A stretch of 9,341 nt of DNA, from positions 1 to 9,341 of the forward strand of contig DASXTB010000263.1 in the NCBI GenBank assembly GCA_036505615.1, read 5' to 3'. Below are positions 1 to 6,249 of the stretch, piece by piece. Both the position numbers and the translations under genes were made by a program. The notes beneath the pieces were generated by a model. That model searched no databases, had not been told where the DNA came from, and was given only the letters and a program-made list of their open reading frames with translations. The number at the start of each line of letters is the position of its first letter. Position 1 is the first letter of the stretch. Source of the stretch: DASXTB01 sp036505615. GTDB taxonomy: Bacteria; Acidobacteriota; UBA6911; JACQSX01.

Positions 1-180
1 CCCCTGAAGCTGCTGCTGGGAATTGGGGGCACCCTGCTCGCCTGCCTCTTTATCGTGCCTTTGTGCGCGGTGCTCCTAGGTCTGGGGATTGCGCTGCTTC
101 CCCTGTTGTTCATCGCTCTGGTGATTTTCGCGCCTCTAGCCTTAATCGCAGGCGGAATCTGGCTGCTACTGCACGTCTGA
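1..180 (+). CDS. C-terminal part of a hydrophobic membrane protein (5' end outside window)
   Basis: Frame 1 is open from the first base to a TGA at 178-180 and encodes 59 residues with no start in view, so only the C-terminus is present. The residues are almost all Leu, Ile, Val, Ala, Gly and Phe, with one Lys near the left edge and a His two residues from the end (tail WLLLHV). This is enough for two closely spaced transmembrane helices joined by a Pro-containing turn (around LLPLLF). No catalytic motif is visible and I do not recognise the family. The alternative is a chance hydrophobic frame, but the strong bias and the clean stop favour a real membrane-protein tail. The next plus-strand gene starts 223 bp downstream, beyond a large inverted repeat, so the two are probably not tightly coupled. 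Confidence 0.5.
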   Translation, partial: PLKLLLGIGGTLLACLFIVPLCAVLLGLGIALLPLLFIALVIFAPLALIAGGIWLLLHV

Positions 181-268
181 CATCCTGGCAAGTGCCGCAG
201 GGATCGTGGGGGCCGACGGGCCGCCAGCAGCAAAAATCAGAACCGCGCCCGTCAGGACCTGTGAAAAA

Positions 269-375
269 ATACTGAGCCGCGCGCGTAAGCAAGCGGACAC
301 TCCCACCTGCAAAGCTCGCGCTATATTTGATTTGATCGATCGCGGGTCCGCTTGCTCACGCGCGCGGCTCAGTAT
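269..375. repeat. Long inverted repeat: two 30-bp arms around a 47-bp centre
   Basis: Bases 269-298 and 346-375 are reverse complements over 30 positions with one mismatch (taagc on the left against ctcac-type sequence on the right). Each arm contains the core 'gagccgcgcgcgt'. The 47-bp centre is less GC-rich and includes the palindrome gatcgatc (334-341). No T-run follows either arm, so a simple Rho-independent terminator is unlikely. Size and form resemble a REP or MITE-like dispersed element (inference). It fills most of the gap between the membrane-protein tail and the methyltransferase and ends 28 bp before the latter's start codon. Confidence 0.8.
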
Positions 376-403
376 CTTCGTCCGTTTGAGGTAAAAGCAA
401 ACC

Positions 404-1324
404 ATGCCTGGCTGCTCCATTTGCTCCAGCCCCGAGGTGGAACTTTTTTGCACGGCCTTTGATCGCATCAGTAATCATCCTGAGAAGCGTTGGCAGATCC
501 TTCGTTGCCGCGCCTGCGGATTCGGCTGGACTTTTCCGCCGCTTGCTGAGGAAGAAATCGCAGCGTATTATCCACCCGCCTACTTAGGAGATGTCCGGCA
601 GACTTTAGACGGCTTTCTGGCCGGAACCCTGCAGCTGAGCCGCTCCTGGCGAAAGGAACCCGAGAAAGTCCGACTCTTGGAAAGGATTGTCCGGACAGGG
701 AGGATTCTGGACGTGGGATCAGCTGACAGCAAATTCCTACTAGCTCTCGATCCGCGACGCTGGCAGAGGACAGGGGTCGAGTTTAACCGGGAGGTCGTTG
801 ATCTTGTCCGGTCCAAAGTACCCGGGCTTCAGCTTGTTACCGGAGATATCTACTCCCAGGAATTACCGAACCTTTCCTTCGACGTAATTACCTTCTGGCA
901 CGTGTTCGAGCATCTGCCCGACCCGCGGCGCGTCTTGCACAGAGTCTACCGATTACTTCGGCCGGGCGGATGGCTTTTCCTCTCGGTTCCCAATTTCGAT
1001 AGCTGGCAAGCCCGGCTGTTTCGCCGCCACTGGTATGCTTTCGATGACGTGCCGCGCCATCTGCATCATTTCTCTCCTCGATCGCTGGAACTGCTGCTGC
1101 AAGAGGCCGGCATTCACTTTTGCCGCCACGTTTTCTTCTCCCGGATCGTCAACATCCACTGCCTCAAATACAGTTTAATCAACTGGTCCGAGGAGCGCTT
1201 CGGCAGCCGGCGGCCGTATTATTTCCTGAAGCCTTTTCTTTTCTTATTCCATTTCTTGGAGAGTTTCAGCAGGCACTATGGGATGTTGACGACAATTGGC
1301 AGACGTCCGCTATCTGGATTTTAG
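404..1324 (+). CDS. Class I SAM-dependent methyltransferase with N-terminal Cys4 zinc motif
   Basis: A 306-residue protein. Residues 1-40 hold two CxxC pairs (C4/C7 and C35/C38, the second as CRACGFGW), a zinc-ribbon-like module seen on many methyltransferases of surface-polysaccharide and natural-product clusters. A Rossmann methyltransferase core follows. Motif I is ILDVGSADSKF (101-111); the acidic post-I region lies near TGVEFN; FDVITFWHVFEHLPDP (159-174) is the usual motif around strand 4; LLRPGGWLFLSVPN (184-197) is the strand 5 region. The C-terminus is basic and aromatic, with a hydrophobic patch (YYFLKPFLFLFHFL) that could touch a membrane. Motif I is unusual: the second and third glycines of the common GxGxG are Ala and Ser. 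The ATG at 404 has a modest GAGG (388-391) about 12 nt upstream. It should transfer a methyl group from SAM; the acceptor, perhaps a sugar or lipid-linked glycan, cannot be read from sequence. Confidence 0.88.
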   Translation: MPGCSICSSPEVELFCTAFDRISNHPEKRWQILRCRACGFGWTFPPLAEEEIAAYYPPAYLGDVRQTLDGFLAGTLQLSRSWRKEPEKVRLLERIVRTGRILDVGSADSKFLLALDPRRWQRTGVEFNREVVDLVRSKVPGLQLVTGDIYSQELPNLSFDVITFWHVFEHLPDPRRVLHRVYRLLRPGGWLFLSVPNFDSWQARLFRRHWYAFDDVPRHLHHFSPRSLELLLQEAGIHFCRHVFFSRIVNIHCLKYSLINWSEERFGSRRPYYFLKPFLFLFHFLESFSRHYGMLTTIGRRPLSGF

Positions 1325-1423
1325 AAAATCAGCAAGCTGGATGATTCGCAGACCCGGAAGGGCAGGCAGGTTGCGATCGTTTGTCACAAAGGCGGTGCAG
1401 CGGGCGGATAACCAATAATTGGA

Positions 1424-1448
1424 AAAAACGATGAACAAAATCGTTTTT
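1424..1448. terminator. A/T-rich bidirectional hairpin at a convergent gene junction
   Basis: The arm aaaaacgat (1424-1432) pairs perfectly with atcgttttt (1440-1448) around a 7-nt loop. A run of five T/U ends the hairpin on either strand, as expected of a bidirectional terminator between the convergent methyltransferase (stop at 1324) and enolase-type gene (stop at 1502). The stem has only two G-C pairs, so it is weak as an intrinsic terminator. A second small palindrome, ccaat-a-attgg, lies just to the left (1412-1422). Confidence 0.45.
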
Positions 1449-1501
1449 AACAACTGATAGTATGCAATACCGGTGCGCGGTCGGGTAGTTGGGGGTTGCT
1501 C

Positions 1502-2959
1502 TCACGGCACGGCGCCGAGGCCAGGACCCGTCAGTACTGCAGTCTGCATCGTGCCGTCCTTGATTTTGAAGATGCCCGGAAATTTGTCTTCCCACGGTTT
1601 GTTGGCGGCGGGCACATACTGCCGCGCGTTGGCTTCAATTCCGGCGACGCCAGGTACATGGGCCGCCAGCCCTGCCGAATGGATGAGCGACGCGCCGGGA
1701 CAGGTAAGATCCTGTACGCAGAGAAACATTTTGTGCTTCTGCGCGACAGCGGCCATCAGCAGGACCTGACTTTGACCCTTGCACGCCTTCAGCGCTGCGC
1801 CTGAGTAACCCATATCGCGCGCCAGCAGCAGGCTTTCGACGTCAGTCAGCGATTCGTCGATTACCACTGGCCGCACTTTAGCGGCTTCGTGCATGACATT
1901 GGATCTGTTCGCCTTAAGATCCCGCGCCGTAGGCTGCTCAACGTACTGAATGCGTTGGAAGCCGGCAGGCGTCTTCTCTTTCACCCGGCGCAGAAAATCA
2001 AGAAGGTAAGCAACATTGGGGCACCGCTCGTTGAAATCCAGGGAATAGACCCAATTGTGAACGCCCCGTTTCCCTTGAGTTTCGGAAGTGGCTCGGTCCA
2101 CGCGCAAAACGCGGTTGACATCCCATTCCACGTCATCGCCGTTCAGCTTTATCTTCATGTGAGTCAATCCGTTGTATTGGATCCACTCTCTGAGCGTCTC
2201 AGGCAAGCCATCGTTGACGCGCTTGTGGATATCTGACTCTTCGATCGGGTCGAGCGCTCCGACCAGGTGATAAAGCGGCATTCGCGGTTTTGGTTCCTTC
2301 AGAACATATTGGCTCAGATTCTCTCCTTTGAAATTCGAACCCAAGTAGTGTGACAGATCATGCGTCAGCAAGTCCGGACCGTAGGTGTGGTAGCAGTTGC
2401 GATGATGGACTTTGCCAAATGCGTCGTGAATGGCGCCATCGAAGGGACTGGCCGTCACCAGCGTGCACAGTTTGGGAATCGGTTCCGCCAGTTTCAGATC
2501 CCTGGAAACTTCAGCGGCCGCCTTCAGATATTCCGCCTCGAGCGCGCAATTGATGTCGATGGGGTGACCGGTTTCTTTGTAGCTAGCAGTCAGTTTGACT
2601 ATCCGATCGGCCAGCGATTTCATAGCGCCCAGCGTCGTGTCATAGGACATCCGCTTGGAGGGAAAGGACCAGACATTCCCCAGAGGCATAGAGCCGAAGC
2701 CCTTCGCTACCCGGCCATCCACAGAGCGCACCACACAGTTGACATTTAGCAGCGTGACCCGATCCACCACGTTGCCGCCGAATTTGATCGGCGTACGGTA
2801 AAGAAAATCTTCGTAGCTGTCCGAGATTTCCTCGATACGGATGTCGCTGCTGTTTCGGGCAGTCATCGCGCCCCGGAAAGCCGGCTTCGGTGCGCTCAAA
2901 TGCAGCACGGGCGCAACCACTGTGGCCTTCAGCATTGATCGGCGACTAAGTCTTTTCAT
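1502..2959 (-). CDS. Tat-exported enolase-superfamily protein (mandelate racemase/muconate lactonizing type)
   Basis: A 485-residue protein. The N-terminus has a Tat motif, LSRRSMLK (4-11), followed by a hydrophobic Ala/Val stretch, so export of the folded protein is likely. The barrel carries enolase-superfamily landmarks: a KxK pair in HMKIKLNG (K269, K271) at the end of strand 2, and candidate Mg2+ ligands D308 (SLDFNE), E341 (YVEQPT) and D368 (VIDESLT) on strands 3-5. LKACKGQS (K391 or K394) sits where the second catalytic lysine of the muconate-lactonizing/dipeptide-epimerase subgroup lies. Such enzymes abstract a proton alpha to a carboxylate to racemise, epimerise, cycloisomerise or dehydrate. 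The protein is roughly 100 residues longer than typical members; the excess is N-terminal (signal and capping-domain region). The start is set by the Tat motif, because starting at M9 would delete it. The Shine-Dalgarno is weak (ggtgacct) and a repeat block begins 8 bp upstream. It is last of three minus-strand genes with Tat signals. Substrate unknown. Confidence 0.85.
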   Translation of the reverse strand: MKRLSRRSMLKATVVAPVLHLSAPKPAFRGAMTARNSSDIRIEEISDSYEDFLYRTPIKFGGNVVDRVTLLNVNCVVRSVDGRVAKGFGSMPLGNVWSFPSKRMSYDTTLGAMKSLADRIVKLTASYKETGHPIDINCALEAEYLKAAAEVSRDLKLAEPIPKLCTLVTASPFDGAIHDAFGKVHHRNCYHTYGPDLLTHDLSHYLGSNFKGENLSQYVLKEPKPRMPLYHLVGALDPIEESDIHKRVNDGLPETLREWIQYNGLTHMKIKLNGDDVEWDVNRVLRVDRATSETQGKRGVHNWVYSLDFNERCPNVAYLLDFLRRVKEKTPAGFQRIQYVEQPTARDLKANRSNVMHEAAKVRPVVIDESLTDVESLLLARDMGYSGAALKACKGQSQVLLMAAVAQKHKMFLCVQDLTCPGASLIHSAGLAAHVPGVAGIEANARQYVPAANKPWEDKFPGIFKIKDGTMQTAVLTGPGLGAVP

Positions 2960-2966
2960 AGGTCAC

Positions 2967-2998
2967 CACATCTAATTTTGTTGACACATCTAATTTTG
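2967..2998. repeat. Pair of 14-bp direct repeats next to the enolase-type start codon
   Basis: The sequence cacatctaattttg occurs at 2967-2980 and again at 2985-2998, separated by 4 bp (an 18-bp period). The first copy lies 8 bp from the enolase-type start codon, so the repeat forms that gene's 5' leader on the minus strand. The second copy runs directly into the first 'ggacagacccc' unit of the adjoining palindromic block. It may mark repeat duplication or an insertion footprint; no function is evident. Confidence 0.7.
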
Positions 2999-3117
2999 GG
3001 ACAGACCCCTTAATTCCGGAATTTTGAATGTGAATTTCGGGGACAGACCCCTTAATTCGAACAGACCCCAGACTCCTGGGCGACAGACCCGAATTAAGGG
3101 GTCTGTCCCCGAAATTC
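2998..3117. repeat. Palindromic block built from 'ggacagacccc' units (REP-like)
   Basis: A unit of the form gggacagaccccttaatt appears at 2998-3015 and 3040-3056. Partial direct copies lie at 3059-3069 and 3082-3094, and an inverted copy at 3090-3117. Bases 3032-3059 and 3090-3117 form a perfect 28-bp inverted repeat with a 30-bp loop. A small palindrome, aattccggaatt, sits at 3012-3023. Such extragenic palindromic units often depend on a REP-associated tyrosine transposase acting in trans (established for the REP/RAYT class; its application here is inference). The block lies between the isomerase stop and the enolase-type start, so it is probably transcribed and could protect or attenuate the message. 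Confidence 0.8.
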
Positions 3118-3132
3118 CGCGTTCATTCGCGG

Positions 3133-4101
3133 CTACATTTTGTAAGCTTCCTGAAGGCGTGCTTTCACGAATTGAAGATCTCGCCGGGCGGCTGCCAGGG
3201 TGTTGTCTTCCAGAGTCGCTCCTGTTCCCGGAATGTCATATTCAAAGTGTAGCGATACAGGACCCCGAAAGCCCGTGCGCGCCAATACGCCGAAGTATTG
3301 CTTCCAGTCGACCATCCCTTCGCCCAGAGGACAGTTGTGCTGCCCCCATCCCCGAGATGTCTTCTCCCAATAAAAATCTTTGACCGCGATCATTTTCAAG
3401 CGCGGCGCAATCAAGTTGGCGGCAATCTTCCATCCGGCGTCGCCTCCTTCGACAACGGAGTGGCGCACATCAAAGTAGTAGCCGGCCCACCTCGGGTCCA
3501 GGCCGTCGATGATTCTGGCCATATCCCAAACAGGGGCTCCGACGTAGCCGGCATGATTGTGATAACCCACTTGAATGCTGCTTTCTTTTGCCAGTTCTAC
3601 CAATCCGCGGAATTCGTTTCCCGCCTTTTCCAACTCTTTTCGGACGTCCACAAACTCATACCGGTAATAGCCGGGCTTCAAAAAGGGGATGCCGAGTCTG
3701 CCTGCAGTTGAAAGAATGGGCCGGGCCGTCGGATCGGCAGCCGAAAGTAGTTCCGTGGTGATCATAGGAACTTCCAGTCCCTCAGCACGAATGGCGGCAA
3801 CTGCCTTGGGAAGGTCCTGGACCGCTTTTTCCGGTAGGACGTGTCCGCGTTTTCGCACAGTCAAATCAATCCCGTTGAATCCCGCATTCTTTACATTCTC
3901 GGCTAACCTTCGCGGGTCCATGTCGGGGAGGTGTTTAGAAAAAAAGCAAAGCCTCCCGGTGAATGGATGGTCTGATGCTGAGGGCTCGGTTCGACTCGCT
4001 GCCAAGCTGGTGCCGGCAGCTGCGACGGCCGTGGTTATTAAAAAGTTTCGGCGCGAAAGGTGAGCGCCCATCTTCATCGCTCTTTCAGTTTGTTGTGACA
4101 T
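3133..4101 (-). CDS. Tat-exported sugar-phosphate isomerase/epimerase-type TIM barrel
   Basis: A 322-residue protein from the ATG at 4101. That start is preferred because GGAG and AAGGA precede it; the in-frame ATG at 4122 adds seven residues and has no Shine-Dalgarno. Residues 15-21 are LSRRNFL, a clear Tat motif, followed by an Ala-rich hydrophobic segment ending near SLAA. The rest matches the xylose isomerase-like/AP endonuclease 2 barrel: GFNGIDLTV (strand 2), a Glu in MITTELL (E117), VGYHNHAG (H181, H183), YYFDVRHS (D211, H214), AVKDFY (K241, D242), GEG (260-262) and LHFEYD (E287). These are the usual metal-site and catalytic positions for aldose-ketose isomerisation or epimerisation. 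It lies between the oxidoreductase and the enolase-type gene on the same strand, with gaps of 164 and 173 bp. Substrate unknown. Some paralogues of this fold act as dehydratases. Confidence 0.85.
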   Translation of the reverse strand: MSQQTERAMKMGAHLSRRNFLITTAVAAAGTSLAASRTEPSASDHPFTGRLCFFSKHLPDMDPRRLAENVKNAGFNGIDLTVRKRGHVLPEKAVQDLPKAVAAIRAEGLEVPMITTELLSAADPTARPILSTAGRLGIPFLKPGYYRYEFVDVRKELEKAGNEFRGLVELAKESSIQVGYHNHAGYVGAPVWDMARIIDGLDPRWAGYYFDVRHSVVEGGDAGWKIAANLIAPRLKMIAVKDFYWEKTSRGWGQHNCPLGEGMVDWKQYFGVLARTGFRGPVSLHFEYDIPGTGATLEDNTLAAARRDLQFVKARLQEAYKM

Positions 4102-4206
4102 ACATTCCTTCGCTCCGAACATTAGAACGCAAGAAAAAATCGGTACCGCGAGTCGAAAACCGGCTGAACCTCATCCGCTGCGCTCCGTCCTGGGCCACAC
4201 GCTGAC

Positions 4207-4222
4207 GCCCGCTGTCGCGGGC
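4207..4222. repeat. Small GC-rich hairpin in the gap between oxidoreductase and isomerase genes
   Basis: The arm gcccgc (4207-4212) pairs with gcgggc (4217-4222) across a tgtc loop. The surrounding 4123-4265 gap has no convincing ORF. The hairpin is not followed by T on the minus strand, so it is unlikely to terminate the operon. It may belong to a longer degraded extragenic repeat (inference). Confidence 0.45.
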
Positions 4223-4265
4223 TCCCTGGCGGACCGCTTTAGATTTCCAAGACCTGACCCTTACC

Positions 4266-5612
4266 TCATGCAGGCAGTTTATAAGGCTTGCGATACTCGT
4301 AGCTCAAAAATTTGTTTGCTGCCGCATTGTTTGTGAAACGTTCCCCCTTGGCATCCCATTCCAGATAAGACTTTGTCTTGTGCGCGATGTTTCCAAGTAG
4401 CGTCGCGCTGGTGCTTCGATGGCCGGTCTCGATGTCGCAGTTGCACTTCTGCCGGCTGCGCACACAGTCGAGAAAGTTTCGCGCGTGGTACGCAGTATCG
4501 GACCTTCCCGTTACCTTCTTTGGTTCAATCATCGTTTTGGAGCCTTTGCGATAGGCGCGCTCAATTGATCGATCCACTGGCGTCCGGGCGGGGACCTCGT
4601 TGGGGCTTAGGGTTTCAGGCACTACCTCGAAGCCGTTTGGCTGAACATAAAGCGTTCCCTTCGTGCCACGGAATTCGATATCGCCGTCGTGTAATCCCGC
4701 AGGCGCCGCGTTAGTGTTTATCTGCGTAAACGCGACCAGCGTTCCTCCCGGATAAGACCAGAGCACTTCGAGCGTGTCGGGAATCTCACGGTTGTCTTCG
4801 ATGGCGAACTTGCCTCCCATTGCCGTCACCGCCAGAGGCGCCTCTTGGCCCAGCGACCAGTGAATCATGTCCTGGTAATGCACGCCGAAATTGGTAAGCT
4901 GGCCTCCCGAGTAGTCGTAAAACCAGCGGAAGCGATAGAAGGTCCGATTCTTGTTGTAAGGAACCTTTGGCGCCGGACCGAGCCATGCTTCCCAATCGAA
5001 CCCCGGCGGAGGATCCTCATTAGGAGGATTCCCAATTCCTCTGGGCCATTCGTTCAGGATGTGGAAGGCGCGCACCGCCGTGATTTTGCCGATGGCGCCG
5101 CTTCGCACAAGTTCAGCCGCTTCCTTGCAATTGGGAGAGGAGCGCCGGTGGATTCCCACTTGCGTGACCCGGTTATTGCGCCGCGCCGCCTCGACCATTT
5201 TTCGTCCTTCGGCCACGCACAGCGACAGCGGCTTTTCCACATACACGTCCTTACCAGCCTGGCAGGCATAGATTGTCTGCAGCGCGTGCCAGTGATCGGG
5301 AGTGCAGATGACAACGGCGTCAATATCCTTCACGTCGAGCAGCTTTCTGTAGTCCTTAAACTGCGTGGGACCGGATCCAATCTTTTTGGACGCAAAGTCC
5401 ATGTATGGTTGATGGATGTCGCAGATGGCGACTACCTCGGAATCCTTGTGCTCGAGAAAGGCATCCAATACCTGATCGCCACGGTTTCCCAGCGCGATAA
5501 AGCCCAGCCGAACGCGATCGTTAGCGCCCAGCACGCGCATGTTCCCCAGCGCGGTACCGATGCCGGCTGCGGCGACAGTTTTGGTGAAGTCTCGTCTGGT
5601 CTGTTGAGTCAT
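4266..5612 (-). CDS. Tat-exported Gfo/Idh/MocA-family oxidoreductase
   Basis: A 448-residue protein. The N-terminus TRRDFTKT (5-12) is a Tat motif followed by an Ala/Gly stretch. A Rossmann dinucleotide domain begins at about residue 34 (RLGFIALGNRG, Gly at 37, 42 and 45), with VVAICD ending strand 2 (D65), VVICTPDHWHA (100-110) and the family signature VYVEKPLSL (E126-K127-P128), where Lys127 is the expected catalytic residue. The C-terminal sheet domain contains WFYDYSGGQLTNFGVHYQDM (G236, G237, H245, D248), matching the conserved G-G...H..D of the family. It probably oxidises or reduces a sugar or cyclitol with tightly bound NAD(P), as in Tat-exported glucose-fructose oxidoreductase (known family precedent). 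The start is firmly set by an AGGAGG-type Shine-Dalgarno 7 nt upstream. It is the first gene of the minus-strand trio; the substrate is not identifiable. Confidence 0.92.
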   Translation of the reverse strand: MTQQTRRDFTKTVAAAGIGTALGNMRVLGANDRVRLGFIALGNRGDQVLDAFLEHKDSEVVAICDIHQPYMDFASKKIGSGPTQFKDYRKLLDVKDIDAVVICTPDHWHALQTIYACQAGKDVYVEKPLSLCVAEGRKMVEAARRNNRVTQVGIHRRSSPNCKEAAELVRSGAIGKITAVRAFHILNEWPRGIGNPPNEDPPPGFDWEAWLGPAPKVPYNKNRTFYRFRWFYDYSGGQLTNFGVHYQDMIHWSLGQEAPLAVTAMGGKFAIEDNREIPDTLEVLWSYPGGTLVAFTQINTNAAPAGLHDGDIEFRGTKGTLYVQPNGFEVVPETLSPNEVPARTPVDRSIERAYRKGSKTMIEPKKVTGRSDTAYHARNFLDCVRSRQKCNCDIETGHRSTSATLLGNIAHKTKSYLEWDAKGERFTNNAAANKFLSYEYRKPYKLPA

Positions 5613-5618
5613 GGCAGG

Positions 5619-5625
5619 TCCTCCT
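5619..5625 (-). promoter_or_regulatory. Strong ribosome binding site for the oxidoreductase gene
   Basis: On the minus strand the sequence is AGGAGGA, with 6-7 nt to the ATG at 5612. It is the strongest Shine-Dalgarno in the window and fixes that start. Confidence 0.85.
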
Positions 5626-5641
5626 AATGCTTATTGAAAAA

Positions 5642-5647
5642 AGTATA
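5642..5647 (-). promoter_or_regulatory. Candidate -10 box of the three-gene minus-strand transcript
   Basis: TATACT reads on the minus strand about 30 bp upstream of the oxidoreductase start codon, giving a plausible short leader of about 20 bases before the Shine-Dalgarno. At a 17-bp spacing the -35 position falls inside the heptamer array (CTTCCA, three of six matches), so any -35 contact would be weak or need an activator. Confidence 0.35.
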
Positions 5648-5650
5648 CTC

Positions 5651-5794
5651 CAGAAAGCAGTAGGTGGAAGGCAGAAGGCAGAAAACAGGAGGCAGACGAC
5701 AGGAGGCAGACGGCAGGAGGCAGGAAGCAGGAGGCAGGAGGCAGGAGGCAGGAAGCAGGAGGCAGGAAGCAGGAGGCAGGAGGCAGGAGCAGGA
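5651..5794. repeat. Heptanucleotide tandem array (caggagg)n, about 20 units
   Basis: In register from 5651 the sequence divides into 7-bp units: 19 full units and one partial, followed by a last gcagga. Nine units are exactly caggagg and three are caggaag; the rest, mostly at the left end, are diverged (cagaaag, cagtagg, cagacga). The plus strand is nearly all purine apart from the C. The most homogeneous part is on the right, and the diverged edge faces the oxidoreductase gene. The array lies upstream of the trio's -10-like box and is not protein-coding in any convincing way. Confidence 0.9.
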
Positions 5795-5866
5795 TGCTCG
5801 AAGGAATCAGAGTCCCGCCGGGCGGACTATTCACAAATTTGTTGCTTTAATGGTGCGGATGCAGTT

Positions 5867-6072
5867 GCCGTCCCCGAGGGACGGCCAGGCCGGCTGGAAG
5901 CCGGCGGAGTCGCCGCGAAGCGGCGCTATTGGAGAGACTCCCGGTGGGGCGTTCTGCTGCACGATGAAAGATTGCGCGGGAGACGGCCCACCGGCCGTTT
6001 CTCGAAAGGGTCCAAACCCGAGTGCCGTCCCAGAGGAACGGCCCAAAAATAGCCCAGCACTTCAGTGCTGGG
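5867..6072. repeat. Cluster of six extragenic hairpins (composite palindromic repeat region)
   Basis: Six separate hairpins occur in 206 bp: 5867-5885 (gccgtcc/ggacggc), 5889-5905 (gccggct/agccggc), 5911-5925 (cgccgc/gcggcg, GAA loop), 5977-6004 (12-bp stem with two G-T pairs, loop cacc), 6024-6042 (gccgt/acggc with one mismatch inside) and 6053-6072 (cccagcac/gtgctggg, loop ttca). The first and fifth share the core tgccgtcc, suggesting related units. No T-run follows, so most are not terminators. With the heptamer array they fill most of the divergent intergenic region. A plausible identity is a REP/BIME-like composite (inference). The flanking 5795-5866 holds nothing I can call. Confidence 0.75.
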
Positions 6073-6249
6073 ATTGAGAGTTTAACGCCAGTCATCCGAC
6101 GGGCTGAGCGTACCTAGGGCGCACCCGGCTCTGATGTAGTTCCACAGCGTTGGCTTCGTTGGTATTCTTAAGAAATAAAGAGATAGGGAGCGCCGGATGA
6201 AGTGTCTTTGGACCACCATCGACACCAGCGACGCGAACTCTAATCATCG
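6073..6249 (+). other. Upstream region of the ligase-like gene, no firm feature
   Basis: This stretch follows the hairpin cluster. It contains a 10-bp palindrome, ttcttaagaa (6165-6174), and a GGGAG at 6186-6190 that is well spaced before an ATG at 6197. That ATG opens a 54-codon frame overlapping the next gene out of frame (ends 6361). No good -35/-10 pair is visible; TATTCT at 6163-6168 is the best -10-like hexamer but lacks a partner. Confidence 0.3.

Noticed and set aside
4102..4122. Upstream ATG (4122) as start of the isomerase/epimerase gene
   Set aside because: It has no Shine-Dalgarno, whereas the ATG at 4101 is preceded by GGAG and AAGGA. The extra seven residues lie before an already long n-region of the Tat signal.
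4133..4148. Intrinsic terminator after the oxidoreductase gene (T-run on minus strand near a ggtacc palindrome)
   Set aside because: The palindrome has no loop and cannot form a stable stem. The downstream gene is co-oriented and functionally related, so termination there is not supported.
4845..5627. 260-codon plus-strand open frame opposite the oxidoreductase gene
   Set aside because: The opposite strand encodes Rossmann and EKP signatures and has a strong Shine-Dalgarno. The antisense frame has no motif or ribosome site.
5651..5794. Possible CRISPR array
   Set aside because: The unit is 7 bp with no unique spacers and no cas genes are nearby. It is a simple tandem repeat.
5627..6077. Plus-strand open frames running through the heptamer array
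   Set aside because: They exist because the 7-bp repeat lacks stop codons. The products are low-complexity Arg/Gln/Glu/Gly repeats followed by hairpin DNA, with no usable start signal.
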